From assembly GCF_009389715.1 (NCBI RefSeq), contig NC_052403.1, positions 13,075,174 through 13,139,173 of the forward strand: a DNA stretch of 64,000 nt. Direction: 5' to 3'. Origin of the DNA: Phoenix dactylifera (lineage: Eukaryota > Streptophyta > Magnoliopsida > Arecales > Arecaceae). A model generated the notes under the pieces. That model saw only the letters and a program-made list of their open reading frames with translations. It had not been told where the DNA came from and searched no databases. Below, piece by piece: positions 24,798 to 38,000 of the stretch. A program made the translations under genes and the position numbers. Positions within the stretch are counted from its first letter, which is position 1, and each line of letters begins with the position of its first letter.

Positions 24798-26065
24798 AAC
24801 TGTTTTCTGTATTTTCTTAATTATAGTTGTGAGTTTAGTATCTCTCTATCCCCAAATTGGGTTGAGCTCGGGCTAAACTCTACTGTAGAAATTAGGCTTG
24901 ATGCCTATGCCCAGGCCTAGCTTGGCCTGAACTTCGTTCTTAAAATTTTACCCAAAACAGAGTGCTTAATTTTTCGTATTGATTGTCTTGTTCTTGGTTG
25001 AGTATCTCGATATACCAACTAGTGAAAGAATTTGATTTATACAATTCTAGGTTCGCAAAGATGGCAATCGACCTCTAGTGTTTAAATTAGAGTAGAATGA
25101 GGAAGGAGGTGGTAAAACGGAATTAGGTTGGAGTCTTTTAATTCTTTCCCAAAACAAATCCGCTTAGAGGAATAAGGGTAGTTTCATCCTTTGAGCTGTT
25201 CCTTAAAATGATGTTACAGCCAGATAGATAGCCAGTCTATGTTGATACAGAAAAAACATTTTTAAGGAACTAATAGGAAATTTTGAAGTTTTGGGGCCAA
25301 ATATTTCTCAAAATAAATTCGGTAGGATCTACTTAATTTTTCCTAACCATTAGTATTAATGATTTAACAGGTGAGATTTAGGTCAGATCCAATGACTTGT
25401 GCCTTTCAACATCATTTTCTGTTGTAAGTGAGAAAAAAATTTTCTTATGTAAAATTTATTATCGCATGATACACTGCCTTAAAAGTACGTATCTGGTAAC
25501 AAATTCTTACTTTAACTATGTTTGCGCCATGAGCGAATCCTCTACAAGCCTTGCTAAAGGAAAATTCTACAACAAAACTTGGGGCAAACATCGTATTAGA
25601 GACAGGTGCAAAACCTTTATAACTCAATTTTAATCTATTTCTATCTTGTTTGCTGTAATGGATTAAAAGAGGAGGTTAATTTGTTCTTAAAAAAATAAAT
25701 CATCAAAAATTCACGTATTGACTATTAAAATTTTTGTAAAGGATTCAAGTCAAGCTCGTAATCACTTGTCCTTGGAGACACGCAGGAAACTGTTCGCTTG
25801 CATCCCTTCCCACCCCCAAGCCAATGTGGTTTTTGTCCGTAGCCCGCCCACCGACCCCAATACCCCCCTCTCTCTCCCCTATTCGACCCAAAAGCTCACC
25901 TCGCCGTGACGTCTCCGCCGTCCGTTCCGGCATACGCGGCGATCGACACCGCCTATCTCATCCTCGTCGGTCCTTCTCGCGGAGGCTCGAGGCTCCTCGG
26001 TAGCAATCCGGCTCTCGGGGTCGGTGGGCCTTTCGGAATCCCTCCTGTCGATTTGGTTTCCTGAG
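24798..26065 (+). other. Intergenic region and probable promoter/5' UTR of NDX
   Basis: No gene is seen between the tRNA and NDX. From about 25,860 the base composition turns GC-rich with pyrimidine-rich tracts, as expected for the start region and 5' UTR of NDX. The exact transcription start cannot be read. Confidence 0.5.
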
Positions 26066-29000
26066 ATGAGGCATGGCAAGGAGGAATCCTCGTCGAGCAA
26101 GGATCAGGTTCGTTCCGGGTCGTGACTCTATTCTTCATTCAATCTGGTCATGAATCCTCCATTTTTTTTTCTTTTTTTGGTAGAGATTATTGGTATTATG
26201 AAAAGAACCGTTTTTTTTTTTTTTGGCGATGTTAGAAGTTGGAAAATAAAACCAGATTAGATTGTCTTTTAAAAAAAGTTGCCGAAATTGTTTGCAGCAC
26301 GTTCTGGTTTTGATATTATGAGTTGATAGGTTTAGTTGCCTTTGCATGAAAATTGGTGCGAACTGGAAATCTTCACCATTTGAAACATGAGGAGACGAGC
26401 TTTGCACAAGTGCAAGATAATCAGAACTCGAAGAAGTAGATGTACTAAATTCTATTAGGTTCTTCCGAGTAGGTAATTTAAATCATCAATTATTGGTGTT
26501 TACTAGCCTCGTGACAGCAGTTGCCCATGTAACTTTGAATTTTACGACCTTAATGATGCAAAATGAGCTTCACAGACATGGATTTTTTTCCTTACTTTTT
26601 TTAAACAAAAATTACGGTTGAAACTGGGGTACAAGAACCTATTTTGCGGGAACAACGATATACAACAATTTTTTAACATATCTAAAAATTCTTTGTATGC
26701 ATGAATGGACCCATTCATATGATACAATGAGCCATTGGAAAATGGATCCAGGTTGGTTGGAAACAGGAAAAGCGTTCTCCTTTTTGTCTCAGAGGATGGG
26801 TTAAAGTCCATCCCAAGTTGTGACCCATAAAGCACCTGCTTTTCACAAAGTGGCAATTCAGCACAGGAGCTAGGCTGCATAAACTAGGAAAAATGTACTG
26901 GGGTTTGGCACATGATCTACCAGATTAGCATCATTAGTTTTCAGACAACTTGGAACTATTAATTGCATTTTAACTCGGTAAATTAAATTAATCATGTGAT
27001 TCACATAATTGAATCATCTGAGCCATTCATTTACACATCATTCTCATTCTTCATTAAAGAAATGCAAACAGCTTATGGATGCCCTGATTTGCATTAAGTT
27101 GATTTTTAAACCACTTGTTGCTCAGAATGAGACACGTAATGAACCTAATCTAATAGGAACCCCTTTCTTCCTGTATACTGACCAATCAGATCACTCACAC
27201 TTTTCCTTAACTTTGTCCTAACCATGATAAACTGCTAGGATCCATCAATTTGGCCATCTTACCTCTCTACCTTACATAACCTATCCAACTTGAATAAGCT
27301 GTTAGGGTTGATCAAATGGGCCCGTCACTTTCCCCTTACATGTCATTCCTAAGTGTTTTTCCCTTTAAAGTAAAATGGATATGTGAATAAAAACTATAAT
27401 TGGATCTTGCTCCAACTGCATCCTAATTGTCTTCCATTGACTTAGAATAAACCAACTCACCATGCAACATCCCTTGGCTCAATTTCTTCTTCAATTTGCA
27501 GATTGTGTTTGAAAAATTTTGGGCGGAACCACCACGTTTCAACATTCATGCATATTCTTGTGAGCCTAAATTACCTCTTTGTGTTCACATTAAGCCAATT
27601 GACTAATTTTAATGGAAATAGTCGATTTTTTGTGAAACCAAGACTGTTGTGATGCTTGTCAGTATAGGAGGTTGTCTAGGCATCTTGGCAACCACCTGCA
27701 TGATAGACATGCCTATGGATGTCTTGCAACTGTTGCTTGGTGCAGCACCTATACGTACATCAGACATATATGCGAAAATACAAAAACACATACATAAATG
27801 AGAAAATATGCATGCATATGGACATGTAAGTTTACAATGCGATTATTTATGTAAGTTTATATCAATATATGCTGATACACCCGTATAATATTTAGAAAAA
27901 CATATATTTTTTGAATTTATGTATACATATATGTGCGTGTACATATAAGATATTTTGTAGTAATATCTTTTTATTCATAACGCATTGATGCTAACAAGGC
28001 AGTGATGATAAGCAAAAGTTTTATTATATTAAAAAACTAAAATAAAAATAAAAACCATGTATAAGTATTAAACAAGTGATAGTGGAAGATCTTTCATTCA
28101 GAATGTAGACCCGAACTCCAACCTCCTAGAAAGATGGATGAAACTCAGCATTCTTTGTCACTTGAGCTAATACAACAGTATGTTTTGATTTCTTTGGCGC
28201 TCAGTTATGATCTTATTATAATTTCGCAAACTGTGGTAAATCCTGAAGAGGTTCATAAATTTTAGGATCGCCATCTATTTCTCAAGGTATTTTCCGATTG
28301 CTATCTTATCACAATATTATGAAAATCTGATGACAAATGTTAGTAGGACACATGACATGGGTGTCAAGTGTCCAAAAGAAATTAACATGGGAATCTTCTA
28401 AATCTCGGACATGGGGACATGTCTATTTCTATTGGTATATGCATATAATAAATAATGAGCTTCATCCATGCTCCTTATGTTCATAAAATTTGATAAAATG
28501 ATTGCCCTGATAATATAAATGAAGATGCTGAATCAAATAATGGTATATTTTTGTACCTACCCCCTACATTACTCTCCAAACCTTATCATTGAGTAACCAT
28601 GGATACATCCAAGCCGCCGCATATGTTTAACCCATTAATTGGTATCTGTACTTAGAGTCTAAGTTTGTTGTATTTGCTTCTAGCCTATGGATGCCTACTT
28701 CATGGATACATTCTAAGTTTTGTTTTGAAAATCAACTGCTATATATAGGAGTCGAGAGGATTTCATTAGTACGTAGGTGGAATCCTAGATGGATTTTAAA
28801 GTTCATAACTATGTAAAAGTAACTAGAAAATTTGAAGTAAATTAGAAAAGGAAGAAAGGCACATCAAGGAAGCACTCACATTTAAAAAAGGACTTTTTTT
28901 TGTTAGTTAACAAGGACCTAGTTTTAGTTGACATAACACATCAACTAGTAAAATTTAGGCTTTTTCAACAACTTAAGCAATAATGCTAATTTTAAATTCA

Positions 29001-32000
29001 AGGAAAAATGCTTAATGATTCAAATAAATTTAAGGGTGTCAATGAGTCATGCTTAAGCTGGACAATAGTTGGCATGGGCCCTAAATGGACCTAGGGGTAC
29101 AAATGAGCCGAACAGCTCGCGAGCTGCCCGAGTTTGACTCGGGTCCAAGCTCGACTCGACTCCACTGTTACCGAGCTCGAGTCGAGCTAGAGTAGCAAAA
29201 TACTCAGCTCGAAGGCTCGCGAGCCTAGTTTAGTATATATATATTTTAACAATATTGTATTTTATTTATAATATATATTATTAATTTAATATTTTAAAAT
29301 ATAATATTATGTTATATTTTGTTTTAACTATATTTTTTAAGTATGACCAAGGTTCGAGTTTGAGTACGGCTTAGTTGATATTCGAGTCGAGCCGAGTCAA
29401 TCTCTGAATATATATATATTTTTTTTGATCAAGTCAAGCTTGAGCTTAGATATTAAGGCTCGATCGATATCGAGTCGAGTTTCGAGCCTGGGTATTAGAA
29501 TCGAGTCGATCTCGAGTCTCTAGCTACTTAACTCGACTTGGCTCGATTGCGCCCCTAAACTGATCTCATTATTAAGGATCAAGCCTAACTTAGGATCATA
29601 AATAATCATTGAAGCTAGGTCTCGCACCCCATGAACTGCCAACTTATGCATGTGCTCCACTTTTTGTGTGAGCACTTCCACTGTTTCATTATTCTGCCAT
29701 AACTTTTTGGTAGATATATGGTTGCAGAAATCAGTTTAGGAGGTGTATACGTAAGGCCAATTTATATGTTATAATTATTTAAATGCTTAATATTTTTTAT
29801 TTATAAGCTCATGGCCCAAGGGGCCGAGAACAAAGTCAGCACCTGGTTTATGGATTATTATACCCTGTCAAAGCCCCTATAGAGGACAATCTGTCCTTCA
29901 TAAGTTACTAGGCCGGCTCAACTTATTGACACCCATACGTTAATGCAACAAGTGTCTTTGACCAATGAAGAATAATGCATACAAGTCTTTAAATTTGGAA
30001 ATGGACAATTAATCTAAAATTAATATCACTTGCAAGTTGTAACTATGGCATTCATCTTGATGCCCAACCTTTTCTGAAAAAGTTCAACACCTAACCTGCC
30101 GGGCTGCCAAGGCCTAGACAAGCTGCTTGTGCACCTGATATTCAGGTAGCTCTTCTAGCTGGGGTTCCTTAGGAGGATGGCCCTATGCAGGGCAGCTGGC
30201 GGACTGTCTAACGGGTTTAGATGATCTCTTTTAAAACAATGATTCCAAGTTTCCAACTCATAAACACAAAGACACCCTTACAAAATTACCATGAAAAAAT
30301 AATATGCCATCCATAAGCTACTGGTACATCACGGAACATGGTAATGAAATCTATCTCCTCAAACATGTACTTCATTACATAAAACTTCATGAGTTCTAGC
30401 CTAACTCACTACCAACCCAATTTAGGGGACAAGAAAATATCTTATCATAATATCACCATAGATGGTCCCAGTGTTTTGGAAAGGCTGCAGTGGCTGCCAT
30501 GGTACTTTAGAGCCTCCACGGCCATGCCATGGCTCTTGGCTGCCGGACATGACATCCACATCCATGGTGCTGGCATGTGCTCCAAACATGTCATGGCAGC
30601 TGCCATAAGCCCATGGTAGGCTGGCCTATTTGTTTAGAAAGGATAGGCGATTTTGTTCAAGTCAAGGGTGCTGCTACTTCATAAGACCACTTTGGTCTTT
30701 TGATAATTATTCAACTACTTAATATTATTCTATGTTCTTGTTTTTTTCTAAAGCTTTTTGTTGCCTCTTTCTGTTTACTCCTCTTTTGGTTACTGAAGGA
30801 GAAGAGAGGCATTGATATCTATTGGAGAAGGCTAGTTGTCTTTTCCCCTTTATCCTATTTTTTAGTTTTCCTCCCTCTTCTAAGCTTATGTTCCCTCTTT
30901 CATCACTCCTCTCTTGGCAGCTAAAGGAAGCCCACTTTCCTGCTACCACTGTGCTTCTGCTCTTTGTTTCTTGGTAGTAGTTATATGTTGCAATGCTCTT
31001 TATTCTCTATTCTTGTATAATTATTTTTTTTTCAACATTACAAGGAAAAAACAACTGATGAAGCAATTAATTTATGGTTATGCACAGTTAAACTCTAATG
31101 ATTATTGATTTATTGATTATTGACAATTTGACATTGTCATTGAATAGGTTACTTTGACAAAAAAAAACTAATATAATTTAAAGGCCTGCCTTTGGCTTAT
31201 GTCACCCGCCATGGTGCGCATCATCCGCTGCGTGCCATGAACTTCCTTAACCACTATGTACTTGCTGAGCGGTTTTTGAAAACTTGGCTGCTCCTTTGTT
31301 CAATTCTGCTCTTATCTCCTGAAATCTACTTCTACTCATAGCAAACATCATGACCAACACTTTGTCCACAGGTTCAAAGCAAAAAACTAAATATTCCCCT
31401 AGCTAACTAGATCCTCTTGTCTCTCATCTTTTGTCGCCTAATTCTAACACTCGGAAAAGACTGCACACAACCCCAACTATATCATATCCTACATAACTTT
31501 TATAATGCTTTCCATATCTCCGGATTGCCTTCCTACTTGTTTATACATTTCCCTAATGAAGCACTTGTAATAAGCTTTTAGTCTGCATCTAGCTTGAGAA
31601 GTCTCTCACCCAACCCCCCGTCAATGCATGTGAAATCTTACCGCTAAATTTCATTTCTTTAAAAAAACATAAAATAATGACAAACTCGTCATTACAAGCA
31701 CCATCCACAACTGTTCACCCTAGTGTATCACATACCATTGCCTAACTGCACATAGGCCAGAATTAGAACCTTAACCTTTGTGTCTGCATTTAAGATGAAA
31801 CACATACTATCATTCACAAGCACAATCTTCCAACTCCATTTTAGTTAATCTTAGTTGCTCCTTGACAACCATCATGCCTTGGTAGCTCCATTCTATTAAT
31901 GAACTATATTAACTTCTGACAATTAGCTAGTAAGTGTTTGTAAATTTGGAGATATATTGTGGAATATCCGAGAGTTGAAGTTTTTATCATGCACGTCAGT

Positions 32001-35000
32001 TTTGATTTAACAATTTGCCCCAAAAATTCTTTTTAAGTTTTTGGCATCTTGGGCTTTTATAAACATGCACTCTATTTTGGATGCTAAGGATTGTCTTCTG
32101 TGTCAGATTCTCGTATGAAGTGTCCAACTATCTACACTCTGAAAACCCTGAAGAAATATAAGCTACATGGAATTTGACAAACTCCACTATGCCCTTATTA
32201 TGCTCAATTAGTCTCTTATGACTTAACATTCCAATTCGTGAAAAAAGATTGGTTTTAGAAACTGCAAGTTTTTATGGAATTCAATTATTGCATAGTCCCA
32301 TAAAGGCGTACCTCCACTTTACAAGCTTAGTTTTAGACCTCTTTATGTCATTTTTTGTTTTCTTTTGTCCTTTTTGTACAATGTAATTGAGGCAGCAAAA
32401 GCAATCGGTTACGAAATTACTTGTTACTCACTCCATCTGCTTGCTAGGAATAAGCAAACCACAAAAGCTGCATTCCACTTGCTTATTTTAGTTCAACTAA
32501 TTTGTTGATTGAAAATAGGTCAGAAGTGATTTTTGAGAATATATGTTTATAGTTTTGAATGATCATATTGGATCATGTGATGTATAGGGTTTACAAATTT
32601 CCAAATGGTTGTTAGATCCGCTATTATGTATATGGCCGAATAGTTTTTATGAGTTCCTAAGAGAGCATGATTCTATAACTTGACATCCACTCTTTGATTT
32701 TCTTATTAACAGTATAATCTGCTACTAATTTGCACTGAAGAGCCTAATTTATGTAATGGCAGCTAACACAAAATGTGAAAAATTTAACTTGTTGAAGGTT
32801 ATCTAACTAATTGGAGGAATCACTGTGAAATCAAATCTGAAATTTGTACTCGAGCTCAAGTTCCTTTCTCATGTAGTTTGCTTTGAACTTTGTTTACCAA
32901 ATGGGCTGCAAAATGGTCACTCACCTGCAAGATTGTCTTATACCAAAATAATTTGCAGGATACCCAGCTTATTATTGAAAACCATTGGCCAACCTTTCAT
33001 GTTTTGGAGCTCATTGCTGCTGGGATATAAGATCTTTTTAGTACCTCAAAATTTATATATATGAGTTCTCTTTCTTCTCCCCTTTTTTCTTTGGCATCAA
33101 AGTAATTATATACGAATTCTTGTTATAAACAATGAAATATTTCTGAAACTGTGAAGGCAGGCCACTTATTTTATCATTTGGTAGTGAGTACAGTTTTTGA
33201 TCATTTCACTTGAAATATAAAGGGAATATATTTATGCTTGTTGCAAAAATGCTATTACTCTGTCTCTGATAGACCTTCGTGATGGTCTAGTTAGCTGCCT
33301 GGAACAATTATTAACCTGACAACCCTCACTATTTTCTGGACAGATCTTTGACTTAATCGCAGCTGTTAGAGAGTTAAATGGACTTGCTTCTAGAGAACTC
33401 AATAAGTCGTTGAAAGAATCTGATAATTTCACCATACAATTCAAGACAGTAAAGGGATCTCTGAGGCAGGTAATTTTCTCCTCACTTTATTTCATGAAAA
33501 TTTTATATTCAAACTTTTCTTCCTGACATTGCTTTTGGTTTCAGATTGATATGGAAAGACTTGCGTCTTCTCTCCCTCTGCACCTAATTGCTGTACTTTT
33601 GTCACCTGATAGGGATATGCACATGGGACATGTGCTTCGTGGTGTCAGGCTTTTGCATACATTGTCTGATCTGGCAATTCGCCATGCTAGACTTGAGCAG
33701 GTTTTCATCCTTGCATAATCTCATCCTTTCTTAAGAATTCTTACGAAAACAGATCAAACATAAGAAGTACCGTGTATATTTATTGCATGATCTGTTTATA
33801 ATTTGGTTTCTTTTTGTCCGTTTATTTTGTTTTTTGAGAACAATTGTGCTTGAGAGTAATTAATTGATGTATTGCAGTCTGTTTATGCAGATGATTGTAT
33901 ATGTTTTACTATATGTTTTTCTTAAAGATGGATGTCATGCCTAATATGTTAAGCTCTGGATTATAAAGAACTTACTATATGGTTAAGCATTGCTAACAAA
34001 TCCTACATGTCGGGAATTTTAGTATAGTACCTAACTGCATCTGTCATTGTAATTATTGGTAACCAATCACATCATAAATCTCTTTGACTGGACTTCCATT
34101 TTGATGCTTAGGATCTTCTAGGAGACATTCTCTGTATATTTTTGGGTGCTTTAGCAGTAGCCAGCATGCTATTGGACATATAAACTAGTCCAATTTTTTC
34201 CTATAATGAGGGTGGGAGTATTGTTGAAGGATGGTGTCTTCTGCTCTTTTCTTTTGCTTTCTTTTTCAGTGCTAGGAAAAGGCCCATAGGTATTTATAAC
34301 TAATGGTTCAAAAATTTTACAACACAGTCAGCTCTAGTGAGTCTGTTAAGCTTAAAGGAAGCGGATCAAAAGGATATTGTACACATTGCCATCTCTTCTC
34401 TCTTGCTGCATTTGCCAACCAATTAGCTGGTTCGTGGTTATATATTCTGATGTGGCAAGCTTTAGAGTCTGCAAGCTGTCCCAGTAGTAGTGTTATATTG
34501 AAGAGTAGAGTCTCCAAATGCATTGGTGGTGTCTGCATTCAGTTAATTTGAAAGAGATGATCCTGCAGAAAAAGGCTTTTTGGAATACCATTTAGTAATA
34601 CTCCTATAAATACAAATGGTTTTAATAGATGGTGAGCATTTGTGGAAAGCATGGGGAACAATATTGGAGTCAACCATCAGATTAGAATTATATAGTAATT
34701 GTCTAGATAACTGGTTTCCCATGTTCTTTAGCTGGTTTGCTAATTCTTACACATTAATAAATTAATATGGAGAGACAAACCAGTTTAGCAACTCTCATCA
34801 GAAGATGGGGAACCAAACTTAGATAAGTTTGAAACCCAATTATCAGAAATTAATCCAATTAGGTATGAATCTGGACCGTTGGAAAAATATTATTACAAAA
34901 GACCTTCACCATTAGATATTTTGGATGAAGAAAAGGAACCATTTTAGAACTCTTATTCTGGAAAACACATCTATGAATGGAACATAGATGGAATGAGTGA

Positions 35001-38000
35001 TAAACAAATTTTGGATATAATACATAGAATAATGATGTATTCAACCATATGCCGTCAAAATGGTAATACGGACCATGAAATTGCCAAATTTATTGTAACA
35101 GGATTTATAGGGCAATTACAAGGATGGTGGCAAAAATATCTTACTGAGGACCAAAGAAATGAAATCTTAGGTCATATAAAAACAATAAAAATAGAGATAG
35201 ATCGACTAACTTCCAGTGCTGTTTCAGGAACAGATACTGAGCAAGATGCAGTATATACACTGTGTGTTGCAATTATAAAACACTTTGTAGGAATAAAATT
35301 AAAAGATGGAGAAGGAATAAAAACTCTCCTATTAAATTTAAGGTGTCGAACTTTGACACATTTTAGATGGTGTAAAGATACCTTCTTAACTAGGGTAATG
35401 CAAATACCAAACCCTAGTAGTGAAATATGGAAATCTAAATTCATAGATGGATTGCCATATTTATTTGTTGAAAAAGTTAGGAAGGTCCTAAGATAGAGAA
35501 GATGGAATCTCTATCAAATATGATAAACTCACATATGGAGAAATAATAGCCACATGTGTCCAAGAAGGATTAAATCTATATAATGATTTAAAATTAAACA
35601 GAAGAACTCTTAATGAAGAGTTCTAGTCTGAAGGAAATAAACCTTTTAGACTTTGGTATTTTGAGAAATTTTCTCCATTAGAAATAATGTATTATAAAAA
35701 TAAATATTATGAAGAATTAGAAGCCTATCAAAAGATAGAATATTTTACTCCTTGGTTTTTAGAATTTTATGCAAAAGAGAAAGACCAAGAAACGCATCGG
35801 GCCTATTCGCTTCGTTGTCCGAATATAGCAGTTATTCAAAGAATATGGAAAACTACTCAAAATGAGGAAATAAATTCACCTTTTCCTCCACAAGAATTGT
35901 TTAAGCTTCAGCAAACCGAAGCAATGGCTTACTCTAATCTGAGTAAGATGGAAAATGCTCATATAATAATTAGAGAACTTAATACTCTAATTAGAGCACA
36001 AAACTATACAAATGCATATCTATATTGCATAGGAACAAACTTAATTCAATTAGAATTAAAATTATCAGAAATGCAAAAGGACCTAAAAAAAGAAATTCAG
36101 ACTCTATCAAACATTAGAGAAAAATCTGAGGAAAAGAATAAGGAAGTAATAGCTCCTGTTATTCAGCCTCCACCAGAAGTAAAAAAACTTCAAATTAGAA
36201 AACCCAATGAAGAGTTCATAAAAATATTAGAAGAAAAATTAAAAAGAATGCATATCGGAGTAGTCAGTGGAAATTCTAGGACTAACCCTGATAGCGAAGA
36301 ATATGAGGAAAGTACCCTAGAAGACATATATAACATAGTCAAAATGCTTGGTGAAAATCTTCAAATTGAGCCTGATGAAGAATCATTAGATAAGTATGGT
36401 GGAACCAAACTTAGATAAGTTTGAAACCCAATTATCAAAAATTAATCCAATTAGGTATGAACCTAGACCATTGGAAAAATATTATTACGAAAGACCTTCA
36501 CCATTAGATATTTTGGATGAAGAAAAGGAACCATTTCAGAACTCTTATTCTGGAAAACACATCTATGAATGGAACATAGATAGAATGAGTGATAAACAAA
36601 TTTTGGATATAATACATAGAATAATGATGTATTCAACCATATGCCGTCAAAATGGTAATACGGACCATAAAATTGCCAAATTTATTGTAACAGGATTTAT
36701 AGGGCAATTACAAGGATGGTGGCAAAAATATCTTACCGAGGACCAAAGAAATGAAATCTTAGGTCATATAAAAACAATAAAAATAGAGATAGATCGACCA
36801 ACTTCCAGTGTTGTTTCAAGAACAGATACTGAGCAAGATGTAGTATATACACTGTGTGTTGTAATTATAAAACACTTTGTATGAATAAAATTAAAAGATG
36901 GAGAAAGAATAAAAACTCTCCTATTAAATTTAAGGTGTCCAACTTTGACACATTTTAGATGGTATAAAGATATATTCTTAACCAGGGTAATGCAAATACC
37001 AAACCCTAGTAGTGAAATATGGAAATCTAAATTCATAGATGGATTACCATATTTATTTGCTGAAAAAGTTAGGAAAGTCCTAAGAGATAGAGAAGATGGA
37101 ATCTTTATCAAATATGATAAACTCACATATGGAGAAATAATAGCCACGTGTCCAAGAAGGATTAAACCTATGTAATGATTTAAACTTAGAAAAACAATTA
37201 AAAAAGTAAAAGTTAACAGAAAAACAGCAACTAGGTGAATTCTGTCATCAGTTTGCATATGACATGCAAGATAAACCAGAAGGTTTAGTATAAAAGAAGA
37301 GAAGGTACAAAAAATATGTACACAAAACACCTCGTAAAGAGTATAAAAAATATAAACAAAGAAGATATCTTAAAAGAAGACAACAACAAGAAAAATATGC
37401 TGTTAAAAAGAAGAAAAAGAAAAGAATAATAAGAGAAGATCCAAAATGTTACAGATGTGGTAGGTTTGGGCACTATGCGAATAGATGCTCAATGAGAAGA
37501 AAGATCAACGAATTACAAGTTGATTATCAGTTGAAAGAACAACTGATGAAGTTAATGTTGACTTCATCTTCGGAAGAAGAATCTGAATACCCAGATTCAT
37601 CAGAGGAAGAAATAAATGAAATCATTTCTTCAACTTCATCTGAATCCGAAGCAGATTCAGATCAGTATTAATGTAACACTGTACAAGGTAACAAAGATTA
37701 CTGGAAATCTTTAGTTAAAATGAAATCATTAAATGTCTTGACAAACAGTCAAGAAGAAATATTAAAAATCTTAGATAATATTACAGATAAACATACTAAA
37801 AAACAATTGTTAGAGTTCTTACTAGAAAAGAACCCAAACAACATTGAGTCACCTAGACTAGTACTACCTAGTCCAGGATATCAATTTAGTGAAGTAATAA
37901 ATAGGGTTCACAATTCTCAAATAAAAGAGAAACCAGCTTCACTAACAGACCTGAAGTATGAAACAAATCAATTAAAGATAGAAATATCTATGTTAAAACA

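Noticed and set aside
35172..37330. Minus-strand frames rich in Phe, Ser and Ile opposite the viral coat-protein region
   Set aside because: They are antisense shadows of A-rich viral coding sequence on the plus strand.
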